Source: Bacteroidales bacterium (GTDB taxonomy: Bacteria; Bacteroidota; Bacteroidia; Bacteroidales; Dysgonomonadaceae). Taken from it: a DNA stretch of 7,360 nucleotides. Shown here in pieces: positions 1 through 7,036 of this stretch (positions are counted from its first letter, which is position 1; every line of letters begins with the position of its first letter). The translations under genes and the position numbers were made by a program. The notes beneath the pieces were generated by a model, which saw nothing but the letters and a program-made list of their open reading frames with translations, was not told the origin of the DNA and searched no databases. The stretch lies in assembly GCA_012728155.1 (NCBI GenBank), contig JAAYFR010000227.1, positions 1 to 7,360 of the forward strand, written 5' to 3'.

Positions 1-477
1 CCAAATGGTGCACAACATCCAACGGGCGAAGAGCTCTTCGACCGTTTGTTGGCCTCTTTTGGCGACGATTGGATGGAGAGAGAAGCCGATCCCAATCTCT
101 ATCCTGAATATTACGGTGGCTCTTTTATCAACAACAACGGCATATTTGTGGTGGCGGTAACCGGGAACAAGGAGGAACACAAAAAGAGCTTGGCAGCGAT
201 TCTCGGTACAGATCACTTCAATGTGGAGAGTGTGCAATATTCCTACCGTCAGATGATGCGGGTGATGGACAATATAGATGCCTTCCTGATGAATAATACG
301 ATTCCTGAAGATCATCCGTTGATGAGCAGCTTTGCCGGTGCCTATCCCGATGTGATGGAGAATCGGGTAAAAGTATTACTGACAAAAGTGGACAATACCA
401 CCATCCAGCTCTTTCAGAGAGATGTGGTAAATTCGCCCCTGATAAAATATGAACAGGGGGAATTGCCGGAATATTAA
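1..477 (+). CDS. Hypothetical protein, C-terminal part; resembles a serine-protease prodomain (5' end outside window)
   Basis: The frame is open from base 1 to a TAA stop at 475-477, giving 158 visible residues. No convincing start is seen: the TTG at 46 lies in an already open frame, so the true start is upstream of the window. No membrane segment, signal peptide or catalytic motif is visible in this part. The segment YYGGSFINNNGIFVVAVTG (about residues 38-56) and the later stretch with VKVLLTK and VVNSPLIKYE (about residues 123-151) recall the inhibitory prodomain of secreted alpha-lytic or streptogrisin-type S1 proteases, where a 'YGG-x-[YF]-I-(D/N)' strand and an 'SPxIxFE' ending recur. 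That likeness is from memory of the family and is weak. The protein ends right after the second motif, so no protease domain follows. It could equally be an unrelated small secreted protein or lipoprotein. It converges on gcvP with 11 bases between the two stop codons. Confidence 0.7.
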   Translation, partial: PNGAQHPTGEELFDRLLASFGDDWMEREADPNLYPEYYGGSFINNNGIFVVAVTGNKEEHKKSLAAILGTDHFNVESVQYSYRQMMRVMDNIDAFLMNNTIPEDHPLMSSFAGAYPDVMENRVKVLLTKVDNTTIQLFQRDVVNSPLIKYEQGELPEY

Positions 478-488
478 TCTGAATAGGT

Positions 489-3335
489 TCACATAAGAGA
501 GGGAACCAGGTTCCTGTCGCCATAGGCATTATCCACACGGGCAACATTTATCCAGAACTTGTTTTCAGCTACAAACGGTAATGGATAGGCAGCTTTGCTG
601 CGCGAATAGGCATGTTCCCACTTATCGGCGGTCACTTCATATTGAGGGTGCGGTGCATTTACCAGCACATTGTCTTCTGCCGGATACTCACCACGCGCTA
701 TCTCGATGATCTCTTCATGGATCTGGCTCATCACTGCCACAAAACGGTCCAGTTCCGCCAAACTTTCACTTTCGGTAGGCTCTATCATCAATGTGCCATG
801 TACGGGAAAAGAGAGTGTGGGAGCATGATAACCGTAATCCATAAGGCGTTTGGCGATATCGGTCTCATTTATACCCGACACCTCTTTCAATCCGCGACAT
901 TCGAGGATCAGCTCATGCCCTACTCTGCCCTGGGCACCCCGATAGACAATTCCATAGGAGTCTTTCAATTTCTCCGCCACATAATTCGCATTGAGGATAG
1001 CTGCCTCGGTCGCCTCTTTCAATCCCTCAGCTCCCTTCATACGGATATAGGCATAGGTGATTTCGGTCATGCCGGCACTGCCATAAGGGGCAGCCGAAAC
1101 AGTATTCTTGTCGCTCGATATGGTGACCGGATGTCCGGGAAGGAAAGGGGCAAGATGATCTGCCACACAGATAGGACCTACACCCGGACCGCCCCCCCCA
1201 TGGGGGATGGCAAACGTCTTGTGCAGGTTGAGGTGGCAAACGTCGGCGCCGATGGTTCCGGGATTGGTCAATCCCACCTGAGCATTCATATTGGCACCAT
1301 CCATATAGACCTGTCCCCCCGCATCGTGGATCAGCCGGCACATCTCCCTGATCTCCGTCTCAAAGATACCGTGTGTGGATGGATAAGTAATCATATAGGC
1401 AGCCAGATCATCTTTATATTGCTCCACTTTGGCCCGTAAATCAACCATATCCACATTTCCATTGCCATCGCTGGCAACTGTCACCGGTTTGAAGCCTGCC
1501 TGAACTGCGCTGGCAGGATTGGTGCCATGCGCCGATGCGGGAATCAGTACCACCTTACGGTGTCCCTCCCCATTTTTTTCGAGATAACTGGCAATCGTGA
1601 TCAGTCCGGTATATTCACCTGCCGCTCCCGAGTTGGGCTGTAGGCTGGTTGCAGCAAATCCGGTGATCTCTGCCAACATCTCCTCCAATTCGCTGATCAT
1701 CTGCGTATATCCGCCCACCTGTTCTATCGGTGCGAAGGGGTGAATCCGTTGAAAACCTGCCAATCCCAACGGCAATAATTCCGATGCCGCATTCAGCTTC
1801 ATGGTACATGAACCGAGCGAGATCATGGAGTGTGCCAATGAGATATCTTTCCGTTCAAGCCGCTTGATATAGCGCATCAGTTCCGTTTCGGTATGATAGC
1901 TGTTGAAGGTGGGGTGAGTAAGAAAATCGGATTTCCTGCGCTGCGACTCCTTCAAGTTATTTTTTTCCGGCAGTTCTTCTAATAGAAACTCTTTCGCGCT
2001 GCCTGCCGTCATAGCAAATGCGGCAAGCAATTCGTGCAGACGGTAGGCGTTGGTGGTCTCATCGATACTAATTCCCACCTCGCCTGTTTCGAAATAGCGC
2101 AGGTTGATACCCCGCATTTCGGCATTGTCACGGATATCCTGCAGTGATATACCTTCGGGCAGAGTGATCTTAAGCGTATCGAAGTAGCTGCTGTTCAGTT
2201 GCGTATACCCCATCTCCTTCAACTCCTCACTCACATGGCAGGCAATGGTATGGATGCGGCGGGCAATATTTATAAGTCCGGCAGGACCATGGTAAACAGC
2301 GTAAAAAGAGGCCATGGTGGCCAGCAGCGCCTGCGCCGTACAGATATTGGAAGTGGCTTTTTCACGTTTGATATGCTGTTCGCGGGTCTGCAGTGCCATC
2401 CGGAACGCTTCCCTGCCGTAAGCATCTTTCGATATACCTATGATACGTCCCGGTATGGAGCGTTTGTACTCGTCGCGTGTAGCAAAAAATGCAGCCGATG
2501 GCCCCCCATAAAACATAGGGATACCGAAACGCTGGCTACTGCCGAAAGCGATATCGGCTCCCCATTCGCCCGGAGGGGTAAGCATTGTCAGCGCCATCAG
2601 ATCAGTTGCTACAGCCACCTTGCACCCCGCTTCATGCGCCTTTTCGGTGAAATCGGTATAATCCTCCACATTCCCATCGTTATTGGGATATTGAATGATG
2701 GCGCCAAAAAAAGGCTTATCGAAAGTAACGGTTTTGTAATCTCCGACAACTACTTCTATGCCAACCCAATACATCCGAGTTTTAAGCACTGCCAATGTCT
2801 GGGGATAGATCTTCTTATCCACAAACAGCGTTTCCACACCATTTTTCACCTGTTCACGGCTTCTCAATCCGTACATCATAGTGGCTGCTTCGGCCGCGGC
2901 GGTTGCCTCATCCAGCAACGAGCTGTTGGCCAGTGGCAGTGCGGTAAGATCACTCACTACCGTCTGGAAGTTGAGCAGCGCTTCGAGTCTCCCCTGCGAG
3001 ATCTCCGCCTGATAGGGCGTATAAGAGGTGTACCATACCGGATTTTCAAAAACATTCCGGTAGATCACCGCGGGTGTGATGGTATCATACCACCCCATAC
3101 CGATATATGAAATAAAAAGATCATTGAGGGATGCTATATGGGCGATCTCTTCGGCATACTCCTGTTCCGACAACACCTTGGATAAAGAAAGGGGTTTCGT
3201 CAAACGGATATCCGACGGGATTGTCTGATCAATCAATTGCTTCATGGAGGAGAGGCCGATCGCCTCAAGCATTTTCTGCTTATCGGCTTCTGTAATGCCG
3301 ATATGTCGATTTTTAAATTGTTCCATTTTTATCAT
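489..3335 (-). CDS. gcvP: Glycine dehydrogenase (aminomethyl-transferring), glycine cleavage system P protein
   Basis: This cytoplasmic PLP enzyme decarboxylates glycine and passes the aminomethyl group to the lipoyl arm of GcvH. At 948 residues it is a full-length fused (homodimer-type) P protein, close to the 957 of E. coli, not the split GcvPA/GcvPB form. The N-terminal half carries RHIG near residue 10, ENPVWYTSYTPYQAEISQGR (about 97-116) and the LLDEATAAAEA region (about 140-150). The C-terminal half carries SLGSCTMKLN (506-515), SAHGTNPASA (601-610), and HLNLHKTF followed by the glycine-rich loop HGGGGPGVGP. Lys706 in NLHKTF is the expected Schiff-base lysine. All key motifs are present. 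Two starts are possible: ATG at 3335 (used here), or ATG at 3326, which is preceded by an A-rich stretch typical of Bacteroidetes and begins MEQFKNRHIG. The gene lies about 50 bases after the hydrolase gene with no clear promoter between, so co-transcription is likely. gcvT and gcvH are not in the window. Confidence 0.98.
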   Translation of the reverse strand: MIKMEQFKNRHIGITEADKQKMLEAIGLSSMKQLIDQTIPSDIRLTKPLSLSKVLSEQEYAEEIAHIASLNDLFISYIGMGWYDTITPAVIYRNVFENPVWYTSYTPYQAEISQGRLEALLNFQTVVSDLTALPLANSSLLDEATAAAEAATMMYGLRSREQVKNGVETLFVDKKIYPQTLAVLKTRMYWVGIEVVVGDYKTVTFDKPFFGAIIQYPNNDGNVEDYTDFTEKAHEAGCKVAVATDLMALTMLTPPGEWGADIAFGSSQRFGIPMFYGGPSAAFFATRDEYKRSIPGRIIGISKDAYGREAFRMALQTREQHIKREKATSNICTAQALLATMASFYAVYHGPAGLINIARRIHTIACHVSEELKEMGYTQLNSSYFDTLKITLPEGISLQDIRDNAEMRGINLRYFETGEVGISIDETTNAYRLHELLAAFAMTAGSAKEFLLEELPEKNNLKESQRRKSDFLTHPTFNSYHTETELMRYIKRLERKDISLAHSMISLGSCTMKLNAASELLPLGLAGFQRIHPFAPIEQVGGYTQMISELEEMLAEITGFAATSLQPNSGAAGEYTGLITIASYLEKNGEGHRKVVLIPASAHGTNPASAVQAGFKPVTVASDGNGNVDMVDLRAKVEQYKDDLAAYMITYPSTHGIFETEIREMCRLIHDAGGQVYMDGANMNAQVGLTNPGTIGADVCHLNLHKTFAIPHGGGGPGVGPICVADHLAPFLPGHPVTISSDKNTVSAAPYGSAGMTEITYAYIRMKGAEGLKEATEAAILNANYVAEKLKDSYGIVYRGAQGRVGHELILECRGLKEVSGINETDIAKRLMDYGYHAPTLSFPVHGTLMIEPTESESLAELDRFVAVMSQIHEEIIEIARGEYPAEDNVLVNAPHPQYEVTADKWEHAYSRSKAAYPLPFVAENKFWINVARVDNAYGDRNLVPSLM

Positions 3336-3384
3336 AATGTGTGCAAAGGATAAATATCATATCATTGTATGATCTATTATGGAT

Positions 3385-4032
3385 TTAATATCCCACGAAA
3401 GGGTTGTTTTTTTTCTCAAATCCGATGGTTGTAGCGGGGCCATGCCCTGAATAGACCACCGTACTGTTGGGCAGGGTAAACATCTTGGTTTCTATACTCT
3501 GTACGAGCGCCTCATAACTTCCGCGCGGCAGGTCTGTCCTTCCCACGCCTGCATAAAAGAGCAGGTCGCCGCTAAAGACGCAACCATCCGCTTCGTGATA
3601 GAACGACACGCTGCCGGGCGAATGTCCCGGCGTATGGAATACTTTCAGCGATTGATTTCCAAAAGTGATTATATCCCCCTCATCCAGCCAATGGCCTATC
3701 TCCGGCTTATAATCGACTTCGCCCCCCGACAAGCCAAATAGCTGCATCTGGCCCGCTATATCTTCCAGCAGAAAAAGATCATCGGGATGGCATTGCACCC
3801 CAAGTCCGAATTGGGAAGCAAGCATATTGACCCCGAAAATATGGTCGAAGTGGAGGTGTGTATTTAGTATATGCTTTATCTTAAGAGAATTATCTTTTAT
3901 ATAACTGAGCAATAGCTCCTTCTCTTCGGGATAAAAAGAGGCGGGATCAATTACAACACACTCCTTGGTCTCATCGAATAGGAGGTAGGTATTGACTCCC
4001 AACGGGTTAAATTCAAATATTTTTATATTCAT
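3385..4032 (-). CDS. Metallo-beta-lactamase-fold hydrolase, glyoxalase II-like (YcbL/GloB family)
   Basis: This 215-residue protein is a probable cytoplasmic binuclear-metal hydrolase. The metal-ligand set is complete: THLHFDH gives His59, His61, Asp63 and His64; His136 lies in TPGHSPGS, Asp156 in FSGDLLF, and His197 in YSGHGPAT. The GVGRTDLPRGS stretch (162-172) is typical of YcbL-like type II glyoxalases and their relatives. Its length matches the short YcbL form, which lacks the extra C-terminal glutathione-binding domain of classical GloB. The family cleaves thioesters such as S-lactoylglutathione. Most Bacteroidetes are not known to make glutathione, so the natural thiol substrate here is uncertain. 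The start ATG at 4030-4032 begins MNIKIFEFNPLGVNTY, which fits the family. The gene follows its own likely promoter (4090-4097) and a leader hairpin, and precedes gcvP by about 50 bases. No lesion is seen. Confidence 0.93.
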   Translation of the reverse strand: MNIKIFEFNPLGVNTYLLFDETKECVVIDPASFYPEEKELLLSYIKDNSLKIKHILNTHLHFDHIFGVNMLASQFGLGVQCHPDDLFLLEDIAGQMQLFGLSGGEVDYKPEIGHWLDEGDIITFGNQSLKVFHTPGHSPGSVSFYHEADGCVFSGDLLFYAGVGRTDLPRGSYEALVQSIETKMFTLPNSTVVYSGHGPATTIGFEKKNNPFVGY

Positions 4033-4050
4033 TTTTGCACTATTCTTAAC

Positions 4051-4074
4051 CGGGAGAAGCTGCTACTTCCCCCG
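4051..4074 (-). other. Stable hairpin in the predicted leader of the hydrolase gene
   Basis: The minus strand reads CGGGGGAAG, a 6-base loop TAGCAG, then CTTCTCCCG: a 9-bp stem with one G-U pair, extendable by two further wobble pairs. It lies between the predicted transcription start and the ATG at 4032. No T run follows on either strand, so it is not a standard intrinsic terminator. It could affect mRNA stability or translation, or help end rsmG transcripts with a factor. The structure is seen directly; the function is inferred. Confidence 0.5.
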
Positions 4075-4089
4075 ACAATTTCATTTCCA

Positions 4090-4097
4090 CAAAAATA
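4090..4097 (-). promoter_or_regulatory. Bacteroidetes -7 promoter element (TATTTTTG) for the hydrolase-gcvP unit
   Basis: In the 135-base gap between rsmG and the hydrolase gene, the minus strand again reads TATTTTTG, an exact TAnnTTTG match. A partial -33 element (TCTG for TTTG, 3 of 4) lies about 20 bases upstream. Transcription would begin near 4083, giving a leader of about 50 bases before the ATG at 4032. That leader contains the hairpin at 4051-4074. The hydrolase and gcvP are thus probably expressed from their own promoter, with possible read-through from rsmG. Confidence 0.6.
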
Positions 4098-4167
4098 ACG
4101 CTTTCTTTCGGATTAACCAGAAAACCACAGCCCTAATCCAAGTAAACTTCTCTTCTTCATCAATTGT

Positions 4168-4791
4168 TCAACCTAATGGCAGATAGACCAATTTTTTTGT
4201 TTGAAAAAAGGGATCGGGAAAGTAATCGGAAAGAGGGACCACCTCGGCTATCCGCCGGTAAGGGTGCAATTCAGCAGCAAGATCGCCTCCCTTCAGGCAA
4301 ATTAACCCATTGGGCAACGCATTTATCTGTTCAGTAGAGATATTCTTGCGAGAAATTCTGACCAGTTCAGGCAGCGACATCACCGCCCGACTCACGATAA
4401 AATGAAATTTCCTTTTTTCCTCTTCCACCCGGGCATGTACTGTTTCCACATTTTTCAACCCCACCGCATCGGCAATCTCTTTTGACACCCTCACTTTCTT
4501 GCCGATGCTGTCGAGCAGAACAAACTGCACATCAGGAAAAAAAATAGCCAGCGGAATACCGGGGAAACCACCTCCCGTACCTACATCCATGATAACGGAG
4601 CCCGCCGTAAAACGGATATAGCGGGCAATCGCTAATGAGTGTAACACATGATGTGGATAGAGATTATGGATATCCTTGCGGGAAATGAGATTGATTTTAG
4701 CGTTCCATTCGGCATAGAGGGCATAGAGTGCTTCAAACTGCTGCCTCTGCCGTTCGGCAAGCATTGGAAAGTGGGTCTCAATACTCTTCAC
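4168..4791 (-). CDS. rsmG: 16S rRNA (guanine527-N7)-methyltransferase RsmG (GidB)
   Basis: This cytoplasmic enzyme uses S-adenosylmethionine to methylate N7 of G527 in the 530 loop of 16S rRNA; in other bacteria its loss gives low-level streptomycin resistance. The 207-residue length is normal for the family. The N-terminal part has YAEWNAKINLISRKDI (about 26-41) and HHVLHSLAIARY (47-58). The SAM-binding motif I is MDVGTGGGFPGIPLAI (68-83), and FIVSRAV (131-137) and CLKGGD (165-170) are further family signatures. The start is GTG at 4789-4791, not ATG. It is supported by the family N-terminus (a short stretch before FPML) and by a GTGA overlap with the TGA stop of the upstream lipoprotein gene, which suggests translational coupling. 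The next ATG would remove the conserved start. A 135-base gap separates it from the hydrolase gene. Confidence 0.97.
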   Translation of the reverse strand: MKSIETHFPMLAERQRQQFEALYALYAEWNAKINLISRKDIHNLYPHHVLHSLAIARYIRFTAGSVIMDVGTGGGFPGIPLAIFFPDVQFVLLDSIGKKVRVSKEIADAVGLKNVETVHARVEEEKRKFHFIVSRAVMSLPELVRISRKNISTEQINALPNGLICLKGGDLAAELHPYRRIAEVVPLSDYFPDPFFQTKKLVYLPLG

Positions 4792-5699
4792 TTCAGACCA
4801 GCTAATTGAGAGGCGACACTGTTTTCCCTCAACAGGGGTAATATCCTCTCATACGGGATCAACAGCTGTGGTGCATCCAACTGGTAAGCCGAATATTCCC
4901 CTTTGTTATAGGTATAAATAATACCTTTATCGTTCAGCAAAAAATTGCGGTTTGGTACAATCTCCCCCACACCAAAAAAACCAAGGTCTTCCAATTCCTC
5001 CACATTCTCCACATTTCCCTGCTTCAATAGAGCGGCGATAATAAGCTGTTGCAAAACCTTGTCATACCCATCGTTAAAAATGTCACTCTCGGTGACTTGC
5101 TTGCCACTATTCAGGTTCAACACATAATTTCGGTAGGAGTCGTAGGAAGCAGCTCCCCCTTTGTTATTGGATTGTTTCACTTGAAAAGAGAGGATTCCGT
5201 GATAGTTATAGACAATGGAATCGGAAATGCTCTCATAGTAGGAGTAGAAGAATTTCTCGGCATAATGTTCACTGTCAGAAATATCTACACCGGATATAAG
5301 GTTGTTTAATTCACGGATTTCATCCGTACTCTCCCGATAGGTTTTTGCATCGGCATTGTAGTTCTCTATATAATTTCCGATATAAGCCTGTACTGCCTCT
5401 CTGGCTGGCAAAGTATCGTACGAAGCGCCAAAAATATTCCGGATAAAGAACTGTTGCAAGATATCCAGATTCATTTTATCGCTGCTGACAGGATAGATAA
5501 AATCCACATCTATATTACAATAAGGATTTGACGTATCTCCATCGATATAATGCCGGGTAACAATAGTGACAGTATCGAACTCTATGTTATTCTCCTCCCT
5601 GAACATTCTCCTTTCTCCCTGCTGTTGATTGCAGGAAAAGAGCAACAACAGTGCTATCATGGAGAGCAAGACAATCGACGTTTTTTGAACCATCCACAT
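4788..5699 (-). CDS. RsiV-like lipoprotein with DUF4163/DUF3298-type domains, function unknown
   Basis: This is a predicted envelope lipoprotein of 303 residues. The N-terminus, MWMVQK followed by a hydrophobic run, ends in the lipobox LLFSC, so Cys23 is the likely lipidated residue. The residues after the cysteine (NQQQGER) are not acidic, so I see no clear Bacteroidetes surface-export signal. The C-terminal half resembles DUF3298, as in B. subtilis RsiV: VLNLNSGKQVTESDIF (193-208), then FGVGEIVPNRNFLLNDKGI (242-260) and IPYERILPLL (281-290). The region before it (about 40-190) is in the place of DUF4163. In RsiV this module is extracellular and binds lysozyme; here there is no cytoplasmic anti-sigma segment or transmembrane anchor, so that role should not be transferred. 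An in-frame GTG at 5768 would give 23 more residues, but these contain the predicted promoter. ATG at 5693 (MVQK) is an equally good start. The stop overlaps the rsmG start by 4 bases. Confidence 0.85.
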   Translation of the reverse strand: MWMVQKTSIVLLSMIALLLLFSCNQQQGERRMFREENNIEFDTVTIVTRHYIDGDTSNPYCNIDVDFIYPVSSDKMNLDILQQFFIRNIFGASYDTLPAREAVQAYIGNYIENYNADAKTYRESTDEIRELNNLISGVDISDSEHYAEKFFYSYYESISDSIVYNYHGILSFQVKQSNNKGGAASYDSYRNYVLNLNSGKQVTESDIFNDGYDKVLQQLIIAALLKQGNVENVEELEDLGFFGVGEIVPNRNFLLNDKGIIYTYNKGEYSAYQLDAPQLLIPYERILPLLRENSVASQLAGLK

Positions 5700-5725
5700 A
5701 ATGAAAGAGTTTGCAATTATCAGTA

Positions 5726-5733
5726 CAAAAATA
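5726..5733 (-). promoter_or_regulatory. Bacteroidetes -7 promoter element (TATTTTTG) for the lipoprotein-rsmG unit
   Basis: The minus-strand sequence TATTTTTG is an exact match to the Bacteroidetes primary-sigma -7 consensus TAnnTTTG. It lies just after the cydAB terminator and 26 bases before the ATG at 5699, which leaves a leader of about 20 bases. I see no good TTTG -33 element at the usual 19-20 base spacing; many promoters in this phylum keep only a weak one. Its position argues against the upstream GTG start at 5768. Confidence 0.6.
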
Positions 5734-5773
5734 CATAATTTATCGGAATCTTCCCTCTCTCTCTCCACATTTT

Positions 5774-5810
5774 AAAAAAAAATGGGGAGAGAACTCATCT
5801 GCATCCCCAT
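5774..5810 (-). terminator. Intrinsic terminator after cydAB
   Basis: On the minus strand, 33 bases after the cydB stop, the arms ATGGGGA and TCCCCAT form a perfect 7-bp stem with a 15-base loop. The second arm runs straight into nine T residues. This is the classical Rho-independent layout and should end the cydAB transcript before the lipoprotein gene. The loop is longer than usual, but the GAGTTCTC inside it could fold into a small inner stem. Strand choice is clear because the T run lies only on this side. Confidence 0.8.
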
Positions 5811-5843
5811 ATATCCATTGAAAGATCCTATAAAAAACATTTA

Positions 5844-6998
5844 TCAATAAGCATGTCCGTCCTCCTCAAGGTCATCCAGGCTCAGTTTCTTTTTCTCGAG
5901 TACTCGCCAGGCATAGAATATGTAGGCGATCACCAACGGCACCAAAAGTGAAACGATAGCCATTGCCGAAAGTGTGAAATAACTCGACGACGAATTGTGC
6001 AGGGTAAGTGAACTTTGCAGGTCAACCGAAGAGGGATAGTAAGCCGTATTGTTGTAACCGGCCACCAACAGGAGCATGGTGACAGTGGCGATGGTACCCG
6101 CCCCTGCAAACCAGATTCCCTTTTTAAAGCTCGCTTTGAAAACCGTTTTGAATATCCCATACAACACCGCCAATACCCCCAGCACAAAAAATAAGAGCAC
6201 GATTGGCATATCGATAAAATTATGCAGGTACTTCATCGGCTCCATATAGACCTCCTTTGAAACGGGATCCACCGCATAGCCTTCGGCAAGCAATGTCCAG
6301 ATCAAAAAGATCAGGAAAAAGACCACAAATGGAATTCCATTATAGAGGGTAAATTTGCGGGATCTGCTTTCCAGTGCTTCATGGTCGAGACGATTCACAA
6401 AGAAAAGGCTTGCCATGGTACGGGCAAGGAAAAGTACCGCCAGTCCGAGGCTCAGATTTCTCACATCTCCCAGCAGTTCAAGTCCATGAAGCGGGTTCTG
6501 CCACTGGCTGATGGTAAAGCCCGACGTTCCTACCCCGGCAATATTGGCTTTGCCGACTGTAAACTGCGATCCGGTAAAGAAAGAGGAGACCATCACACCC
6601 AACAGGAATGTACCCAGCAGACCATTCAGGAAGAGGAATAACCGATAGGTTTTCGGTCCGAAAATATTTCCCGGTTTGGATTGAAATTCATACGAGACCG
6701 CCTGTAGCACAAAACAAAACAGCAAGATCATCCATGCCCAATAGGCACCTCCAAAGCTGGTAGAATAGAAAAGGGGGAAGGAGGCGAAGAAGGCACCTCC
6801 AAAAACCACCAGCGTGGTAAATGTGTACTCCCATTTTCTCCCTAAGGCGTTGATAAGCAACTTCTTCTCATTCTCTTTCCGGGAGAGGGAGTGCAACATG
6901 GACTGTCCTCCCTGTACAAACAGCAGGAATACCAGTAATCCGCCAAGAAGCGACATCACAAACCACCAATATTTTTGTAGAAATTCGTAAGTTATCAT
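5844..6998 (-). CDS. cydB: Cytochrome bd ubiquinol/menaquinol oxidase subunit II
   Basis: CydB is the second subunit of cytochrome bd oxidase, an inner-membrane quinol oxidase that reduces O2 to water and scavenges oxygen at low tension. The 384-residue product is complete and close to the usual family length. The N-terminus, YEFLQKYWWFVMSLLGG then LLVFLLFVQGGQSML, is typical of Bacteroidetes CydB. The stretch GRKWEYTFTTLVVFGGAFFA then FPLFYSTSFGGAYW (about 53-87) matches the conserved region of helices 2-3. Strongly hydrophobic spans lie at about 11-32, 57-78, 88-106, 119-141, 181-200, 220-239, 263-284, 296-315 and 341-363, i.e. about nine helices. The C-terminus is a charged tail (EKKKLSLDDLEEDGHAY). 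It begins 37 bases after the cydA stop with no promoter between, so the two are one operon. An intrinsic terminator follows at 5774-5810. Confidence 0.97.
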   Translation of the reverse strand: MITYEFLQKYWWFVMSLLGGLLVFLLFVQGGQSMLHSLSRKENEKKLLINALGRKWEYTFTTLVVFGGAFFASFPLFYSTSFGGAYWAWMILLFCFVLQAVSYEFQSKPGNIFGPKTYRLFLFLNGLLGTFLLGVMVSSFFTGSQFTVGKANIAGVGTSGFTISQWQNPLHGLELLGDVRNLSLGLAVLFLARTMASLFFVNRLDHEALESRSRKFTLYNGIPFVVFFLIFLIWTLLAEGYAVDPVSKEVYMEPMKYLHNFIDMPIVLLFFVLGVLAVLYGIFKTVFKASFKKGIWFAGAGTIATVTMLLLVAGYNNTAYYPSSVDLQSSLTLHNSSSSYFTLSAMAIVSLLVPLVIAYIFYAWRVLEKKKLSLDDLEEDGHAY

Positions 6999-7036
6999 TG
7001 TTTTTATCTTTAAGTCTGTTTAACCATGCGACAAGA

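Noticed and set aside
486..514. Overlapping inverted repeats GGTTC / GAACC / GGTTCC at the gcvP 3' end
   Set aside because: Arms are 5-6 bp with one loop of a single base, no T run follows, and most of it is coding sequence.
1192..1206. Run of eight C followed by ATGGGGG, a 12-base palindrome and possible slippage tract
   Set aside because: It encodes the catalytic glycine-rich loop of GcvP (PHGGGG); codon constraint explains it and the frame is intact.
612..1439. Long open frame (275 codons) on the plus strand
   Set aside because: It is antisense to the strongly conserved C-terminal half of gcvP and has no recognisable domain; a by-product of gcvP codon use.
2199..3110. Long open frame (303 codons) on the plus strand
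   Set aside because: It is antisense to the N-terminal half of gcvP and shows no family motif or plausible start region.
3340..3352. Possible promoter element TATCCTTTG just before gcvP
   Set aside because: The spacing differs from TAnnTTTG, and it would place the transcription start on or after the start codon.
3336..3384. Glycine riboswitch upstream of gcvP
   Set aside because: The gap is about 50 bases, too short for a glycine riboswitch aptamer, and none of its conserved elements is seen.
3404..3415. A-rich slippery heptamer (A AAA AAC) near the end of the hydrolase gene
   Set aside because: A -1 shift would only replace the last few residues and add a short tail; no stimulatory structure or conserved downstream frame is seen.
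5700..5768. N-terminal extension of the lipoprotein from GTG at 5768
   Set aside because: It would put 23 residues before a good lipoprotein signal peptide and overlap the predicted promoter.
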